Shown here: positions 1-8,469 of the stretch, in pieces
Layout of the letters: the number at the start of each line of letters is the position of its first letter
Numbering within the stretch: the stretch's first letter is position 1
Notes under the pieces: model-generated
The model's database searches: none
Told to the model about the DNA's origin: nothing
The model's input: only the letters and a program-made list of their open reading frames with translations
Made by a program: the position numbers and the translations under genes
Source: Actinocorallia sp. API 0066
GTDB lineage: Bacteria; Actinomycetota; Actinomycetes; Streptosporangiales; Streptosporangiaceae
Assembly: GCF_020991275.1 (NCBI RefSeq)
Contig: NZ_JAJLQY010000010.1
Span: 267,345 to 331,344 of the forward strand
Direction of reading: 5' to 3'
Length of the DNA stretch: 64,000 nucleotides

Positions 1-353
1 ACCTTGAACGTCACGGCCCAGCCCTGGCCGACGTCCACCACACCCGCGTTCTCACCCATGCCGACGAGCAGCGCGTCGGTCTTGGGCGCCTTCTCGCCGA
101 ACTGGCGCAGGTAGATCTTGGAGCTCTTGTACGAGCAGTGCTCCGACCACATCACCGAGTAGATCGCCAGCTCGGCGGCGGTCGGGCGGCGACCGAGGAT
201 GTCGCGGACACGGCCGTACTCCTCGTCGTTCATCCCCAGCTCCTGGTACGGCTGGGGGTGGTCCGGCGTCGCGGCGGCCCGCACGACGGTGTCGGTGGAC
301 CCGGGGCCGAAGCCGGGGGTCGGCTGGGGGTTCAGCTCGGTCACGTCGCTCAT
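1..353 (-). CDS. purL: Phosphoribosylformylglycinamidine synthase II, N-terminal part (cut by window edge)
   Basis: Only the first 117 codons lie in the window; the gene runs off the left edge. It would be the large synthetase subunit that converts FGAR and glutamine-derived ammonia to FGAM in purine synthesis. The reading frame gives an N-terminal region with [15 protein letters not shown], the PurL signature. The ATG (351-353) overlaps the purQ stop as ATGA, so the two subunits are translationally coupled. Identification is firm from the motif and its neighbours purQ and purS. Confidence 0.95.
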   Translation of the reverse strand, partial: MSDVTELNPQPTPGFGPGSTDTVVRAAATPDHPQPYQELGMNDEEYGRVRDILGRRPTAAELAIYSVMWSEHCSYKSSKIYLRQFGEKAPKTDALLVGMGENAGVVDVGQGWAVTFK

Positions 354-1024
354 ACGTTGATCAGGCCCTTGACGATCGAGGTGAAGAAGCCGAGCCCGTC
401 GGTCGTCGGGCCGGTCAGGGACTCCACGGCGTGCTCGGGGTGCGGCATCAGGCCGACCACGTTGCCCGCCTCGTTGGTGACGCCCGCGATGTCGTTCAGC
501 GACCCGTTGGGGTTCACGTCCATGTACCGCGCGATGATCCGGCCCTCGGCCTCCAGTTCGGCGATGGTCTCCGCCGACGCGGTGTACCTGCCGTCCATGT
601 TCTTCAGCGGGATAACGATCTCCTGGCCCTCGGCGTAGTCCGACGTCCAGGCCGTCCGCGCGTTCTCCACGCGCAGACGCTGGTCCCGGCAGACGAAGTG
701 GCCTCCGGCGTTGGGCATGAGCGCGCCCGGCAGGAGGTGCGCCTCGGCCAGGACCTGGAAGCCGTTGCAGATGCCCAGCACCGGCAGACCTGCCTGCGCC
801 GCGGGGATCAGCTCCGCCATCAGCGGCGCGAACCGGGCGATCGCCCCGGCCCGCAGGTAGTCGCCGTAGGAGAAGCCGCCGGGCAACACGACGGCGTCCA
901 CGCCCTCCAGGGACGTGGACGCGTGCCACAGAGCGACGGGTTCACCCCCGGCGATGCGTACCGCGCGCCGCGCGTCCGTGTCGTCGAGCGAACCAGGAAA
1001 AGTGATGACGCCCACCCGGGCCAT
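350..1024 (-). CDS. purQ: Phosphoribosylformylglycinamidine synthase I, glutaminase subunit
   Basis: This class I glutamine amidotransferase supplies ammonia to PurL. It starts [15 protein letters not shown], has the nucleophile motif GICNGFQVL and ends with the conserved His/Glu motif MPHPEHAVE. The length of 224 aa fits the family. I chose the ATG at 1024, which has GGAG five bases upstream, over an in-frame GTG at 1030. The stop overlaps the purL start by four bases. The purS gene lies upstream on the same strand but is separated by an unrelated ATPase gene. Confidence 0.96.
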   Translation of the reverse strand: MARVGVITFPGSLDDTDARRAVRIAGGEPVALWHASTSLEGVDAVVLPGGFSYGDYLRAGAIARFAPLMAELIPAAQAGLPVLGICNGFQVLAEAHLLPGALMPNAGGHFVCRDQRLRVENARTAWTSDYAEGQEIVIPLKNMDGRYTASAETIAELEAEGRIIARYMDVNPNGSLNDIAGVTNEAGNVVGLMPHPEHAVESLTGPTTDGLGFFTSIVKGLINV

Positions 1025-1083
1025 CGGCACTCCATTGGGAATCCTCGGCGGCCCAGGTCAGGGCCTGCCGTCTGAGGCCCAAT

Positions 1084-1515
1084 TTACCGGGCGCTGTGCA
1101 CCAGTTCGGATTCGAGGCGGCGCATCAGTGCCTCGTCCTGCCAGGTCAGCCGTTTGCGCAGCGCGACGCTGACGCCGCCCGGCCCCGCGTCCAGCGTGAG
1201 GTCGTCCACCAGGGCCGCCATGATGTCCATGCCGCGGCCGGACTCGGCCAGTTCCCCGGCGGGCGCGCGACGGCCCATGCCGGTTCCGTGGTCGGTGACG
1301 CGCAGGACGCAGTTCTCGTCGTCGATCGCGCCGTCCACCTCGTATTCGCGGGTGGTGGAGTGCCGCACGACGTTGGTGCACGCCTCCGACGCCGCCACGA
1401 GTATGTCGTCCACGCAGTCCTCGGCGACCCCGAGTCCGCGCAGCGCGTCCCCGAGAACGCGGCGGATGACGGGAACACTCATCGCCTCCGCGGGCAATGC
1501 GAGCGAGAACTTCAT
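1084..1515 (-). CDS. RsbW-like anti-sigma factor / ATP-binding protein (HATPase_c_2)
   Basis: This is a small GHKL-type kinase domain of about 143 aa. The N box reads AASEACTNVVRHS and the G1/G2 boxes are VTDHGTGMG and ESGRGMDIM. Such proteins bind and phosphorylate anti-sigma-factor antagonists in actinomycetes. No membrane segment is visible. The start is uncertain: ATG at 1515 or GTG at 1557. The gene sits in the middle of the purine cluster, between purS and purQ, and is unrelated to purine synthesis. Its partner sigma factor or antagonist is not in the window. Confidence 0.85.
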   Translation of the reverse strand: MKFSLALPAEAMSVPVIRRVLGDALRGLGVAEDCVDDILVAASEACTNVVRHSTTREYEVDGAIDDENCVLRVTDHGTGMGRRAPAGELAESGRGMDIMAALVDDLTLDAGPGGVSVALRKRLTWQDEALMRRLESELVHSAR

Positions 1516-1600
1516 GTCCACCAGGCCCACCTCGGAAAACTCGGACGAAGCTAACACTTCCCCGCACCCTGTGGTGTAATCGCGGACCTGGTGATTCTTT

Positions 1601-1627
1601 GAATTAGGTATTATTGGAACGTGTCAA
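1601..1627 (-). promoter_or_regulatory. Possible promoter for the ATPase-purQ-purL run
   Basis: On the minus strand TTGACA (1622-1627) is followed after 15 bases by TAATTC (1601-1606). The spacer is short for a housekeeping promoter. The stretch is the only AT-rich segment between purS and the ATPase gene, which makes it the best candidate, but the call rests on sequence inspection alone. Confidence 0.3.
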
Positions 1628-1645
1628 CCGCTTGGCGGGAACCTT

Positions 1646-1888
1646 TTATTCGGCGTGCACTTCGAAGTTCTCGATCACCGGGTTGGCGAGGAGGGTCTCG
1701 GCGATCTTCCGGACGCGCTCCAGCGCCGCCTCGTCGGCGGGGCCGTCCACCTCGATCTCGAAGCGCTTGCCCTGCCGGACCGCCGCGACGCCCTCAAAGC
1801 CGAGCTGCGGGAGCTTACGGGCGATGGCCTGGCCCTGCGGGTCCAGGATCTCCGGCTTGAGCATGACGTCCACGACCACTCGGGCCAC
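1646..1888 (-). CDS. purS: Phosphoribosylformylglycinamidine synthase subunit PurS
   Basis: This 80-aa protein is the small third subunit of the FGAM synthase complex, bridging PurQ and PurL. The sequence begins MARVVVDVMLKPEILDPQGQ and contains the conserved FEIEVDG segment; length and motif match PurS. It is on the same strand as purQ and purL but is followed by about 130 bases without a gene and then the ATPase gene, so purQL probably has its own promoter. Confidence 0.95.
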   Translation of the reverse strand: MARVVVDVMLKPEILDPQGQAIARKLPQLGFEGVAAVRQGKRFEIEVDGPADEAALERVRKIAETLLANPVIENFEVHAE

Positions 1889-2011
1889 TTGGGCTTCCCC
1901 CTTCGCGTGGACGTCTCCGCCCCCGCCTGATCAGTTGCTCTGGTATGCATGCGGTTGCACCGCACCGGAAAGCGTACGGCACCCCCGCCGATGTGCCCCC
2001 CAGGAGCCGCC

Positions 2012-3625
2012 TTGGACCCCTCGGACCTCACCCCCGCAGAACGGCGCCTCTGGGACGCCTTCCCCTCCGGCGAGCCCGTGGACCTGTCCCCCACCGGCAT
2101 GGAGCCCACCGAGCAGGCGGGGCAGTGGGGGCCGCACCGGAGAGTCCGCGCGCAGGTGATCGTGGCGCTTCTCACGGGCGCGCGGGAGCCGGAGCCGGGC
2201 AAGGTGCCTGCGGTAAGGCTGAGCGGCGGCTACATCACCGATCTGCTGGATCTCGGCCACGCGGAGGTGACGGTCCCGATCGCGTTGACGGGATGCGTCT
2301 TCCAGGAGCCGCCCCGCCTTTACTGGGCGCAGATGCAGTCCGTCCACTTCATCCAGTGCCGCCTTCCGGGGCTGATCGCCTCGGGCACGCGGGTGGACGG
2401 GCACCTGTGGCTGGAGGGCAGCGTCCTCGACGGCGGCCTGTGGCTGGACGGGGCGCACGTCAGCGGCATCCTCAACCTGAGCGGCGTCCAACTGCCGGTG
2501 CCCGGCGGCGACGCGCTGCTCGGCGACAGGCTCCAGGTCGAGGCCAACGTCTACTGCGACCGGGGGTTCAAGGCCGAGGGGGAAGTGCGGCTTCCGGGCG
2601 CGCGGATCGGCGGCCAGCTGATCTTCCGTGACGCGACACTGCGCAACCCCGGCCGTCCCGCCCTGTACGCGTCACGGTTGGACGTGGCGGCCAACGTGTT
2701 CTGCGACGAAGGGTTCGTGGCCGAGGGCGAGGTGCGGTTGCGCGGCGCGCGCGTCGGCGGGTACCTGTCGCTGGTGGGCGCGCGGATCAGCAACGCGGGC
2801 AAGCGCGCGCTCAACGCCGACGACCTCAACGTCGACACCGACGTGTACTGCTCCGACGACTTCACCTGCGTCGGCGAGGCGACGTTCGCGGGCGCCAAGA
2901 TCGGCGGGCAGCTCAGCTTCAAGGGTGCCCGGCTGGCCAACCCGGACAAGACGGCGCTCAGCGTGCAGCGGCTCACCGCCGAGGAGCTGCTGCTGCGGCC
3001 GGCGGTGCCCGTGGACGGCGTCGTGGACCTCTCCTACGCCCGGATCGGCGTGCTCCGCGACGACCCGCTGACCTGGCCGCACGCGTTCCAGCTCGACGGC
3101 CTCGCCTACGAGACGCTCGACCCGCCGCTGGCCGCCAAGACCCGGCTCAACTGGATCCGCAGGGACCGCGACGGCTACCAGCCGCAGCCCTACGAGCGGC
3201 TCGCCGCCACCTACCGGACGCTCGGCCTCGACGCCGAAGGCAGGTCCGTCCAGCTCGCCAAGCAGCGGGACCGGCGCTCCACCCTGGCGGTGCCGCACAG
3301 GCTGCTCGGCTACCTCCAGGACATCCTCGTCGGCTACGGGTACCGCCCCTTCCGGGCCCTTGCCTGGCTGGCCGCCCTCCTGGCCGCCGGGACGGTCATC
3401 TTCAGCCTGGAGAAGCCGGACATCCTCGACGACGGCCACAGCCCGCACTTCAACGCCTTCTTCTACACGCTCGACCTCCTCCTGCCGCTGGGCTCGCTCG
3501 GCCAGGAGGGCGTCTTCGCGCCCGAAGGCGTCTACCAGTGGGTCGCCAACGTCCTCGTCGCCGCCGGCCTCGTCCTCGGCCTCACCGTCGCCGCCGGCGC
3601 CACCCGAGCCCTCTCCCGCGACTAA
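2012..3625 (+). CDS. Membrane-anchored beta-solenoid repeat protein, paralogue of the gene at 12019
   Basis: This 537-aa protein has about 37-residue repeats in its middle. Each repeat carries a GEVRL-GARIGG-L core (for example AEGEVRLRGARVGGYLSL), which suggests a right-handed beta-helix of the pentapeptide or bactofilin-like kind. The C terminus has two hydrophobic segments after the sequence GYGYRPF. Similar actinomycete proteins are often labelled 'oxidoreductase' without evidence; no cofactor motif is visible. The start is chosen as TTG at 2012 because AGGAG sits five bases upstream and the paralogue begins at the same alignment position; an ATG at 1949 would add 21 residues. Function is unknown. 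Confidence 0.8.
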   Translation: MDPSDLTPAERRLWDAFPSGEPVDLSPTGMEPTEQAGQWGPHRRVRAQVIVALLTGAREPEPGKVPAVRLSGGYITDLLDLGHAEVTVPIALTGCVFQEPPRLYWAQMQSVHFIQCRLPGLIASGTRVDGHLWLEGSVLDGGLWLDGAHVSGILNLSGVQLPVPGGDALLGDRLQVEANVYCDRGFKAEGEVRLPGARIGGQLIFRDATLRNPGRPALYASRLDVAANVFCDEGFVAEGEVRLRGARVGGYLSLVGARISNAGKRALNADDLNVDTDVYCSDDFTCVGEATFAGAKIGGQLSFKGARLANPDKTALSVQRLTAEELLLRPAVPVDGVVDLSYARIGVLRDDPLTWPHAFQLDGLAYETLDPPLAAKTRLNWIRRDRDGYQPQPYERLAATYRTLGLDAEGRSVQLAKQRDRRSTLAVPHRLLGYLQDILVGYGYRPFRALAWLAALLAAGTVIFSLEKPDILDDGHSPHFNAFFYTLDLLLPLGSLGQEGVFAPEGVYQWVANVLVAAGLVLGLTVAAGATRALSRD

Positions 3626-3634
3626 ACGAACACG

Positions 3635-3690
3635 GCCCGGGGCGGGCGCTCCCGACGCAGTCGGGCCCGCAAAAGCGCCCGCCCCCGGGC
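3635..3690. terminator. Large nested hairpin between convergent genes
   Basis: A long GC stem (3635-3650 with 3674-3690, one bulged base) encloses a second hairpin, CCCGA/TCGGG. It separates the repeat-protein gene from the E2 gene that arrives on the other strand. There is no clear T tract, so it may act as a bidirectional barrier. Confidence 0.65.
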
Positions 3691-3699
3691 CCAAAACAA

Positions 3700-5217
3700 C
3701 TAGCCACGGGCCAGGAGGTGGAAGGGGTCGGTGAGGAGGTCGCCGATGTCGCGGAGGAGGGCGGAGCCCGTGGCGCCGTCCAGGACGCGGTGGTCGAAGG
3801 ACAGGGCGAGGGTCGCGACCTTGCGGGGTTTGACCTTGCCCTTGTGCACCCAGGGCAGGTCGCGGAAGGCGCCGACCGCCAGGATCGCGACCTCGCCGGG
3901 GGTGAGGATCGGGGTGCCCGCGTCCACGCCGAACACGCCGACGTTGGTGAGCGTGACGGTGCCGCCGGACAGTTCCGCCGGGGTCGCCTTGCCCGCCCGC
4001 GTCCGCGCCACGAGCTCCGCGAGCGTTACGGCGAGTTCCGGTAGCGGCAGCGTGTCGGCGGCCTTGACGTTCGGCACGAGCAGGCCCCTGTCCGTGGCGA
4101 CGGCGACACCCAGGTTGACGTGCGGGTGCACGACGATCTCGGCGGCGCCCTCGCCGTCCGTCCAGGAGGAGTTCGCCAGCGGGTTGCGGCGCAGCGCCAG
4201 CAGCAGCGCCCGCGCGGCGAGCAGCATCGGGCTGAACCTGACGCCCTCGAACTCGGGGTAGCCACGGAGTTTCTCGGTCGTCCGCACCGCGCGGGTGACG
4301 TCCACCTGGAGGAACTCCGTCACGTGCGGCGCGGAGAAGGCCGAGGAGACCATGGCAGCCGCCATCGCCCTCCTGACCCCCTTGACCGGCACGCGCTCCC
4401 CCAGCGCCTCCTCAGCCCCGTGCGCGACGGGCGCCGCGGCCGTGGGACCCGGCCGCGGCGGCGCGGCGGGCACCCCCGCCTCCCAGCCGGGCGCGGCGCG
4501 CTCCGTCGGCGGGGCGGGGGCTTCGGTGGCGGCGGCGCGGCCATGACGCCACGCGGCGGCCCGCGCGCGGACGTCCTCGCGGGTGACCGAGCCGCGCGGG
4601 CCGGTGCCGACGACCGTCGCGAGATCCACGCCGAGATCCTTGGCCAGCTTGCGGACCGGCGGCTTGGCGAGCGCGCCCGGCCCCTCCCCCCGGCTCTGCG
4701 CCGGGGCGTAAGCCGACGGCTCGCCCTGCCGGGGCGCGGACGGCGCGGACGGTGCGGACGGCCGGGCAGGGCCGCCGCGCCCCGAAGGGCCCGTATTGCG
4801 CGGACGGCGCCTCGTCGCGCCCGGCTTCACGCCGTAGCCGACGAGCACAGGGGTCCGCCCCGAGGGCGACGGCGGCGGCTCGGCCGGGGCGTCCGGGCCC
4901 GTCGCGGGGCCGATGTGGGTGCCGGGATCGGCGACGGGCGACGGGTGCAGCGGCTCCTTCGGGCCCGCGCCCGACGCCGCGTGCTCCTCCACGCCGATGA
5001 TCGGGGTGCCGACGGGCACCGTCTGGCCCTCCTCGGCCAGCAGTTCCCGCACGATCCCGGCGAACGGGGACGGAAGCTCCACGATCGCCTTGGCCGTCTC
5101 GATCTCGACGATTGTCTGGTTGACCTCGACCCTGTCGCCCGGCGTGACGTGCCAGCGCACGATGTCGGCCTCGGTCAGGCCCTCCCCGACGTCGGGCAGG
5201 TTGAAGTACTTCACCAT
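3700..5217 (-). CDS. 2-oxo-acid dehydrogenase E2, dihydrolipoamide acyltransferase
   Basis: This 505-aa protein transfers the acyl group from lipoate to CoA. Domains in order: one lipoyl domain (residues 1-80, lipoyl lysine in EIETAKAIVE), a long Pro/Ala linker, a peripheral-subunit-binding domain (PPVRKLAKDLGVDLATV), and a catalytic domain ending with SFDHRVLDGATGS, which carries the catalytic His and Asp. The ATG at 5217 overlaps the end of the E1-beta gene by seven bases. It is the last gene of the E1a-E1b-E2 operon. A branched-chain or pyruvate substrate cannot be decided from sequence; no E3 gene is adjacent. Confidence 0.93.
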   Translation of the reverse strand: MVKYFNLPDVGEGLTEADIVRWHVTPGDRVEVNQTIVEIETAKAIVELPSPFAGIVRELLAEEGQTVPVGTPIIGVEEHAASGAGPKEPLHPSPVADPGTHIGPATGPDAPAEPPPSPSGRTPVLVGYGVKPGATRRRPRNTGPSGRGGPARPSAPSAPSAPRQGEPSAYAPAQSRGEGPGALAKPPVRKLAKDLGVDLATVVGTGPRGSVTREDVRARAAAWRHGRAAATEAPAPPTERAAPGWEAGVPAAPPRPGPTAAAPVAHGAEEALGERVPVKGVRRAMAAAMVSSAFSAPHVTEFLQVDVTRAVRTTEKLRGYPEFEGVRFSPMLLAARALLLALRRNPLANSSWTDGEGAAEIVVHPHVNLGVAVATDRGLLVPNVKAADTLPLPELAVTLAELVARTRAGKATPAELSGGTVTLTNVGVFGVDAGTPILTPGEVAILAVGAFRDLPWVHKGKVKPRKVATLALSFDHRVLDGATGSALLRDIGDLLTDPFHLLARG

Positions 5218-6221
5218 GCGAACGTCCGATCCACCGTGTCCAGGATCCGGTCGAGGTCGGGCAGGTAGTGGTCCTCCAGCCGGGAGGCCGGGTAGGGGGT
5301 GGCGAACCCGCCGACGCGTAGGACGGGCGCCTCCAGGTGGTAGAAGCACGCCTCGGTGATCCGGGCGGCTATCTCGCCGCCGAGGCCGCCGAACACGGGC
5401 GCCTCGTGCACCACGACGCACCTGCCCGTCTTGCGGACGGACGCCTCCAGGGCGGGTGTGTCCAGCGGGGAGAGCGACCGCAGGTCAACGACCTCCAGCG
5501 ACCTGTCGTCCGCCTCCGCCGCCTCCAGGCACGTCTTCACCATCGGCCCGTAAGCCAGCAGCGTCGCATCCGTGCCCTCCCTGACGACGACCGCGTCGCC
5601 CATCGGGGCGGCGGGCGCCTCGGTGTCCACGGGAGCCTTGTCCCAGTAGCGGCGCTTCGGCTCAAAGAAGACGACCGGGTCAGGGCAGGCGATCGCCTCC
5701 TGGAGCATCCAGTACGCGTCCACCGGGTTGGAACAGGCGACGACCCGCAGGCCCGCGGTGTGCGCGAAGTACGCCTCGGGCGACTCGCTGTGGTGCTCGA
5801 CCGCGCCGATCCCGCCGCCGCACGGGATGCGCACCACCACCGGCAGCGTCACCTGCCCGAGCGAGCGCAGGCGCATCTTGGCGAGCTGGGTGATGATCTG
5901 GTTGGCCGCCGGGAAGACAAAACCGTCGAACTGGATCTCGCAGACCGGCCGGTACCCGCGCAGCGCCATACCGATCGCCGTGCCGATGATCCCGGACTCG
6001 GCGAGCGGGGTGTCGATCACCCTGTCCTCGCCGAACTCGCGCTGCAGGCCGTCCGTCACCCGGAACACGCCGCCGAGCCTGCCCACGTCCTCGCCCATCA
6101 CGAGGACCTTCGGGTCCTCCGCCATCGCCCGCCGCATCCCCGCGTTCAGCGCCTTCGCCAACGTCAGCGTCTGGGTGCCCGTCAGCGGGGCGCTCTGCTC
6201 CGGTGCCGTCACCTCAGTCAT
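5211..6221 (-). CDS. 2-oxo-acid dehydrogenase E1 component, beta subunit
   Basis: This 336-aa protein forms the E1 heterotetramer with the alpha subunit and binds thiamine pyrophosphate at the interface. Signature stretches include VLVMGEDVGRLGGVFRVTDG and DTPLAESGIIGTAIGMA, followed by IQFDGFVFPAANQI. The start overlaps the E1-alpha stop by eight bases and the stop overlaps the E2 start, so the three subunits are coupled in translation. Whether it serves branched-chain keto acids (Bkd) or pyruvate (Pdh) is unresolved. Confidence 0.93.
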   Translation of the reverse strand: MTEVTAPEQSAPLTGTQTLTLAKALNAGMRRAMAEDPKVLVMGEDVGRLGGVFRVTDGLQREFGEDRVIDTPLAESGIIGTAIGMALRGYRPVCEIQFDGFVFPAANQIITQLAKMRLRSLGQVTLPVVVRIPCGGGIGAVEHHSESPEAYFAHTAGLRVVACSNPVDAYWMLQEAIACPDPVVFFEPKRRYWDKAPVDTEAPAAPMGDAVVVREGTDATLLAYGPMVKTCLEAAEADDRSLEVVDLRSLSPLDTPALEASVRKTGRCVVVHEAPVFGGLGGEIAARITEACFYHLEAPVLRVGGFATPYPASRLEDHYLPDLDRILDTVDRTFAW

Positions 6222-7314
6222 GGAAACCCGCCAGGTACGTCTCGTAAGCGGCTCGCTCCTCCTCCAGCAGCCTGTGCGGCGCGGCGTAGACGTGCTGGAA
6301 CAGCGCGTCCGGGCTCGGGTCGGGCAGGGCGAGGCAGGCGGCCCGAAGCTCGACCGCCGCCTCCGCGGCCTGCACGTCCACCTCCTCGAAGAACTGGGCG
6401 TTCGCCAGGCCCGTGCGCGACAGGTACGCCTTCACCCGCGCGATCGGATCCTTGAGCTTCCAGGCTTCGAGCTCGTCGGAGTGCCGGTAGCGGGTCGGGT
6501 CGTCGGTGGTGGTGTGGGCGCCCATCCGGTAGGTGAACGCCTCGATGAGCGACGGCCCCTGGCCCGTCCGCGCGCGGTCCAGGGCGCGGCGCGTGACGGC
6601 GAGGCAGGCCAGCACGTCGTTGCCGTCCACCCGGACGCCGGGGAAGCCGAACCCCTGCGCCCGCCGGTAGAGCGGGATCCGCGTCTGGCGCTCCAACGGC
6701 TCGGAGATCGCCCACTGGTTGTTCTGGCAGAAGAACACGATCGGCGCGTTGTAGACCGCCGCCCACACGAACGACTCGTTCACGTCGCCCTGGCTGGTGG
6801 CGCCGTCGCCGAAGTAGGCGAGGGCGGTGTCTCCGATGCCGGTGCCGTGGTGGCCGTCCCGCTGGATGCCCATCGCGTAGCCGGTGGCGTGCAGCGTCTG
6901 GGTGCCGATGACGATCGTGTACAGGTGGAAGCCGAACTCCTTCGGATCCCACCCCGCGTGGTTGACGCCGCGGAACAGCCTGAGGATGTTGAGCCAGGGC
7001 ATGCCGCGGCAGTAGGCGACCGCGTGCTCCCGGTAGGTCGGGAAGACCATGTCGCCGGCGCCCAGCGCGCGGCCCGAACCGACCTGGGCGGCCTCCTGGC
7101 CGAGCAGGGACGGCCATAGGCCGAGCTCGCCCCTGCGGGTCAGCGCGACGGACTCGAGATCGAGGGCTCTGACGACCACAAGATCGCGATAGAGGTCGCG
7201 GAGCTGCTGGTCGGAGAGGCTCAGGGGGTAGTCGGGGTGCTCCAGCCGTTCGCCCTCGGGGGTGAGAAGCTGGACGAGTTCGGCGTCCCGGGCGGTGTGC
7301 GCGTCTACTGTCAC
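6214..7314 (-). CDS. 2-oxo-acid dehydrogenase E1 component, alpha subunit
   Basis: This 366-aa TPP-dependent subunit decarboxylates the 2-oxo acid. The TPP motif reads ALAYFGDGATSQGDVNE and runs on to FFCQNNQWAIS. A phosphorylation-loop-like segment is present (YRMGAHTTTDDPTRYR). The start is GTG at 7314 with the ribosome site GAAGGAGG six bases upstream; that site is part of a perfect small hairpin (see 7320-7337). It is the first gene of the operon. Confidence 0.93.
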   Translation of the reverse strand: MTVDAHTARDAELVQLLTPEGERLEHPDYPLSLSDQQLRDLYRDLVVVRALDLESVALTRRGELGLWPSLLGQEAAQVGSGRALGAGDMVFPTYREHAVAYCRGMPWLNILRLFRGVNHAGWDPKEFGFHLYTIVIGTQTLHATGYAMGIQRDGHHGTGIGDTALAYFGDGATSQGDVNESFVWAAVYNAPIVFFCQNNQWAISEPLERQTRIPLYRRAQGFGFPGVRVDGNDVLACLAVTRRALDRARTGQGPSLIEAFTYRMGAHTTTDDPTRYRHSDELEAWKLKDPIARVKAYLSRTGLANAQFFEEVDVQAAEAAVELRAACLALPDPSPDALFQHVYAAPHRLLEEERAAYETYLAGFHD

Positions 7315-7319
7315 GGCCG

Positions 7320-7337
7320 CCTCCTTCCTTGAAGGAG
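7320..7337 (-). promoter_or_regulatory. Hairpin that includes the ribosome-binding site of the E1-alpha gene
   Basis: On the minus strand CTCCTTC-AAG-GAAGGAG forms a perfect 7-bp hairpin with a 3-base loop. Its 3' arm is the Shine-Dalgarno sequence for the GTG at 7314. Folding would hide the ribosome site. Seen directly; a regulatory role is inference. Confidence 0.4.
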
Positions 7338-7392
7338 ACCTACCCGCCCGCGCCCCGATCAGTCGTCGAAACGGCCCCGCGCGTCGGGTTCG

Positions 7393-7623
7393 TCAGTCGT
7401 CCCCGTCGTGCGAGGTGTCGCGCCCCGCGTGGCCGTTCGCCCGGGGTGGCCCCTCGTTCTCCAACTGCCGCGCGAAGACGAACTGCAACACGAACGTCGC
7501 GACCCCGACGATCATCAGGATCACCCCGATCGCGTTGATGTCGACCGGCCCCAGATCCGCGTTGACCGCGAACTTGAGGATGGCGCCAAGAGTGATCACA
7601 AAAATGGCTACGCCGAATCCCAC
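7393..7623 (-). CDS. Small two-helix membrane protein (DUF6458-like)
   Basis: The gene encodes about 76 residues with two hydrophobic helices (GFGVAIFVITLGAILKFAV and AIGVILMIVGVATFVLQFVF) joined by a short DLGPVDIN loop and a charged tail. The layout and the glycine-rich first helix fit the DUF6458 family common in actinomycetes. The start is GTG at 7623 with GAGAGG upstream. Function unknown. It is a single gene. Confidence 0.8.
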   Translation of the reverse strand: MGFGVAIFVITLGAILKFAVNADLGPVDINAIGVILMIVGVATFVLQFVFARQLENEGPPRANGHAGRDTSHDGDD

Positions 7624-7765
7624 AGAACCGGACCTCTCTCGCGCGAACACCGGCCTTCGGTAAATCTTCTGTACCCGCCCGCAACAAGATCCATGATCGC
7701 CTCCCCCGACCAATCTCCGCCACCCCTTGTTCCGTCACACCCGCGCGCGAGACGGGCCGACGGGG

Positions 7766-8401
7766 CTAGTAGCCGACGGAGACGTGGTGGTGGACGGTAG
7801 CGGGGTCGGCGAGGGCGTTGAGGACGGCGGTGGCCAGGTCGGCGCGCGAGAGTGTGGTGCCGCCGCGGACGTTGCGGTCGAGGACGGTCCGGTAGGGGCG
7901 GGGCTTGCCTTCGGTGAGGCGGGGCGGGCGGACGAGTGTCCAGTCGAGGCCGCTGGCGCGGATCTCGCGCTCGGCGTTCTCCAGGTCGGTGAACGGGGTG
8001 TCCAGGAAGAGGCGGCGGAGGAGCGGCTTGAAGACGACACGGGTGAAGGGGCCGTCGCCGTCGTCGATGAAGGGGCCGCTGGCGCTGACGACGACGAGGC
8101 GGCCCACACCGACCGCCCGCATGGCCTTGACGGCGGAGCGGGCGCCGTCCGCGCAGACGGTGCCGTCCGCGCGGTTGTTCGGGCCGAGCGCGGACAGGAC
8201 GGCGTCGCGCCCGTCGACGGCGGGGGCGAGTGCCGCCGGGTCGAGCGGGTCGGCGGTGACCGCCTCCAGGAGCGGGTGGTCGGCCGGATCCAGCCGGGCC
8301 GGGTCGCGGACGACGGCTGTGACGTGGTGTCCGGCGTCGAGCGCCTGGCGGACGAGGTGGCGGCCGGTGCGGCCGGTCGCGCCCAGGACGGTGAGTCGCA
8401 T
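7766..8401 (-). CDS. NAD(P)H-binding protein, NmrA/atypical SDR family
   Basis: This 211-aa protein has the dinucleotide-binding motif at its N terminus (LTVLGATGRTGRHLV) and no Tyr-x-x-x-Lys catalytic pair in the usual place. Such proteins act as NAD(P)-dependent reductases or redox sensors. It is transcribed divergently from a TetR gene, and the shared 68-base gap carries two palindromic operator sites, so it is very likely a target of that regulator. Confidence 0.85.
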   Translation of the reverse strand: MRLTVLGATGRTGRHLVRQALDAGHHVTAVVRDPARLDPADHPLLEAVTADPLDPAALAPAVDGRDAVLSALGPNNRADGTVCADGARSAVKAMRAVGVGRLVVVSASGPFIDDGDGPFTRVVFKPLLRRLFLDTPFTDLENAEREIRASGLDWTLVRPPRLTEGKPRPYRTVLDRNVRGGTTLSRADLATAVLNALADPATVHHHVSVGY

Positions 8402-8422
8402 GGTGGTGCTCCCCTCGGGGGC

Positions 8423-8461
8423 TAGTGAACACTAACCTCCATACTCCGCTAGTGTTCACTA
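8423..8461. promoter_or_regulatory. Pair of palindromic operators between the NmrA and TetR genes
   Basis: TAGTGAACACTA (8423-8434) and TAGTGTTCACTA (8450-8461) are reverse complements of each other. Each is itself a TAGTG/CACTA dyad around a 2-base centre. The 27-base spacing and the position in a divergent promoter fit autoregulation by the adjacent TetR protein and control of the NmrA-like gene. Confidence 0.7.
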
Positions 8462-8469
8462 ATCCGTCA

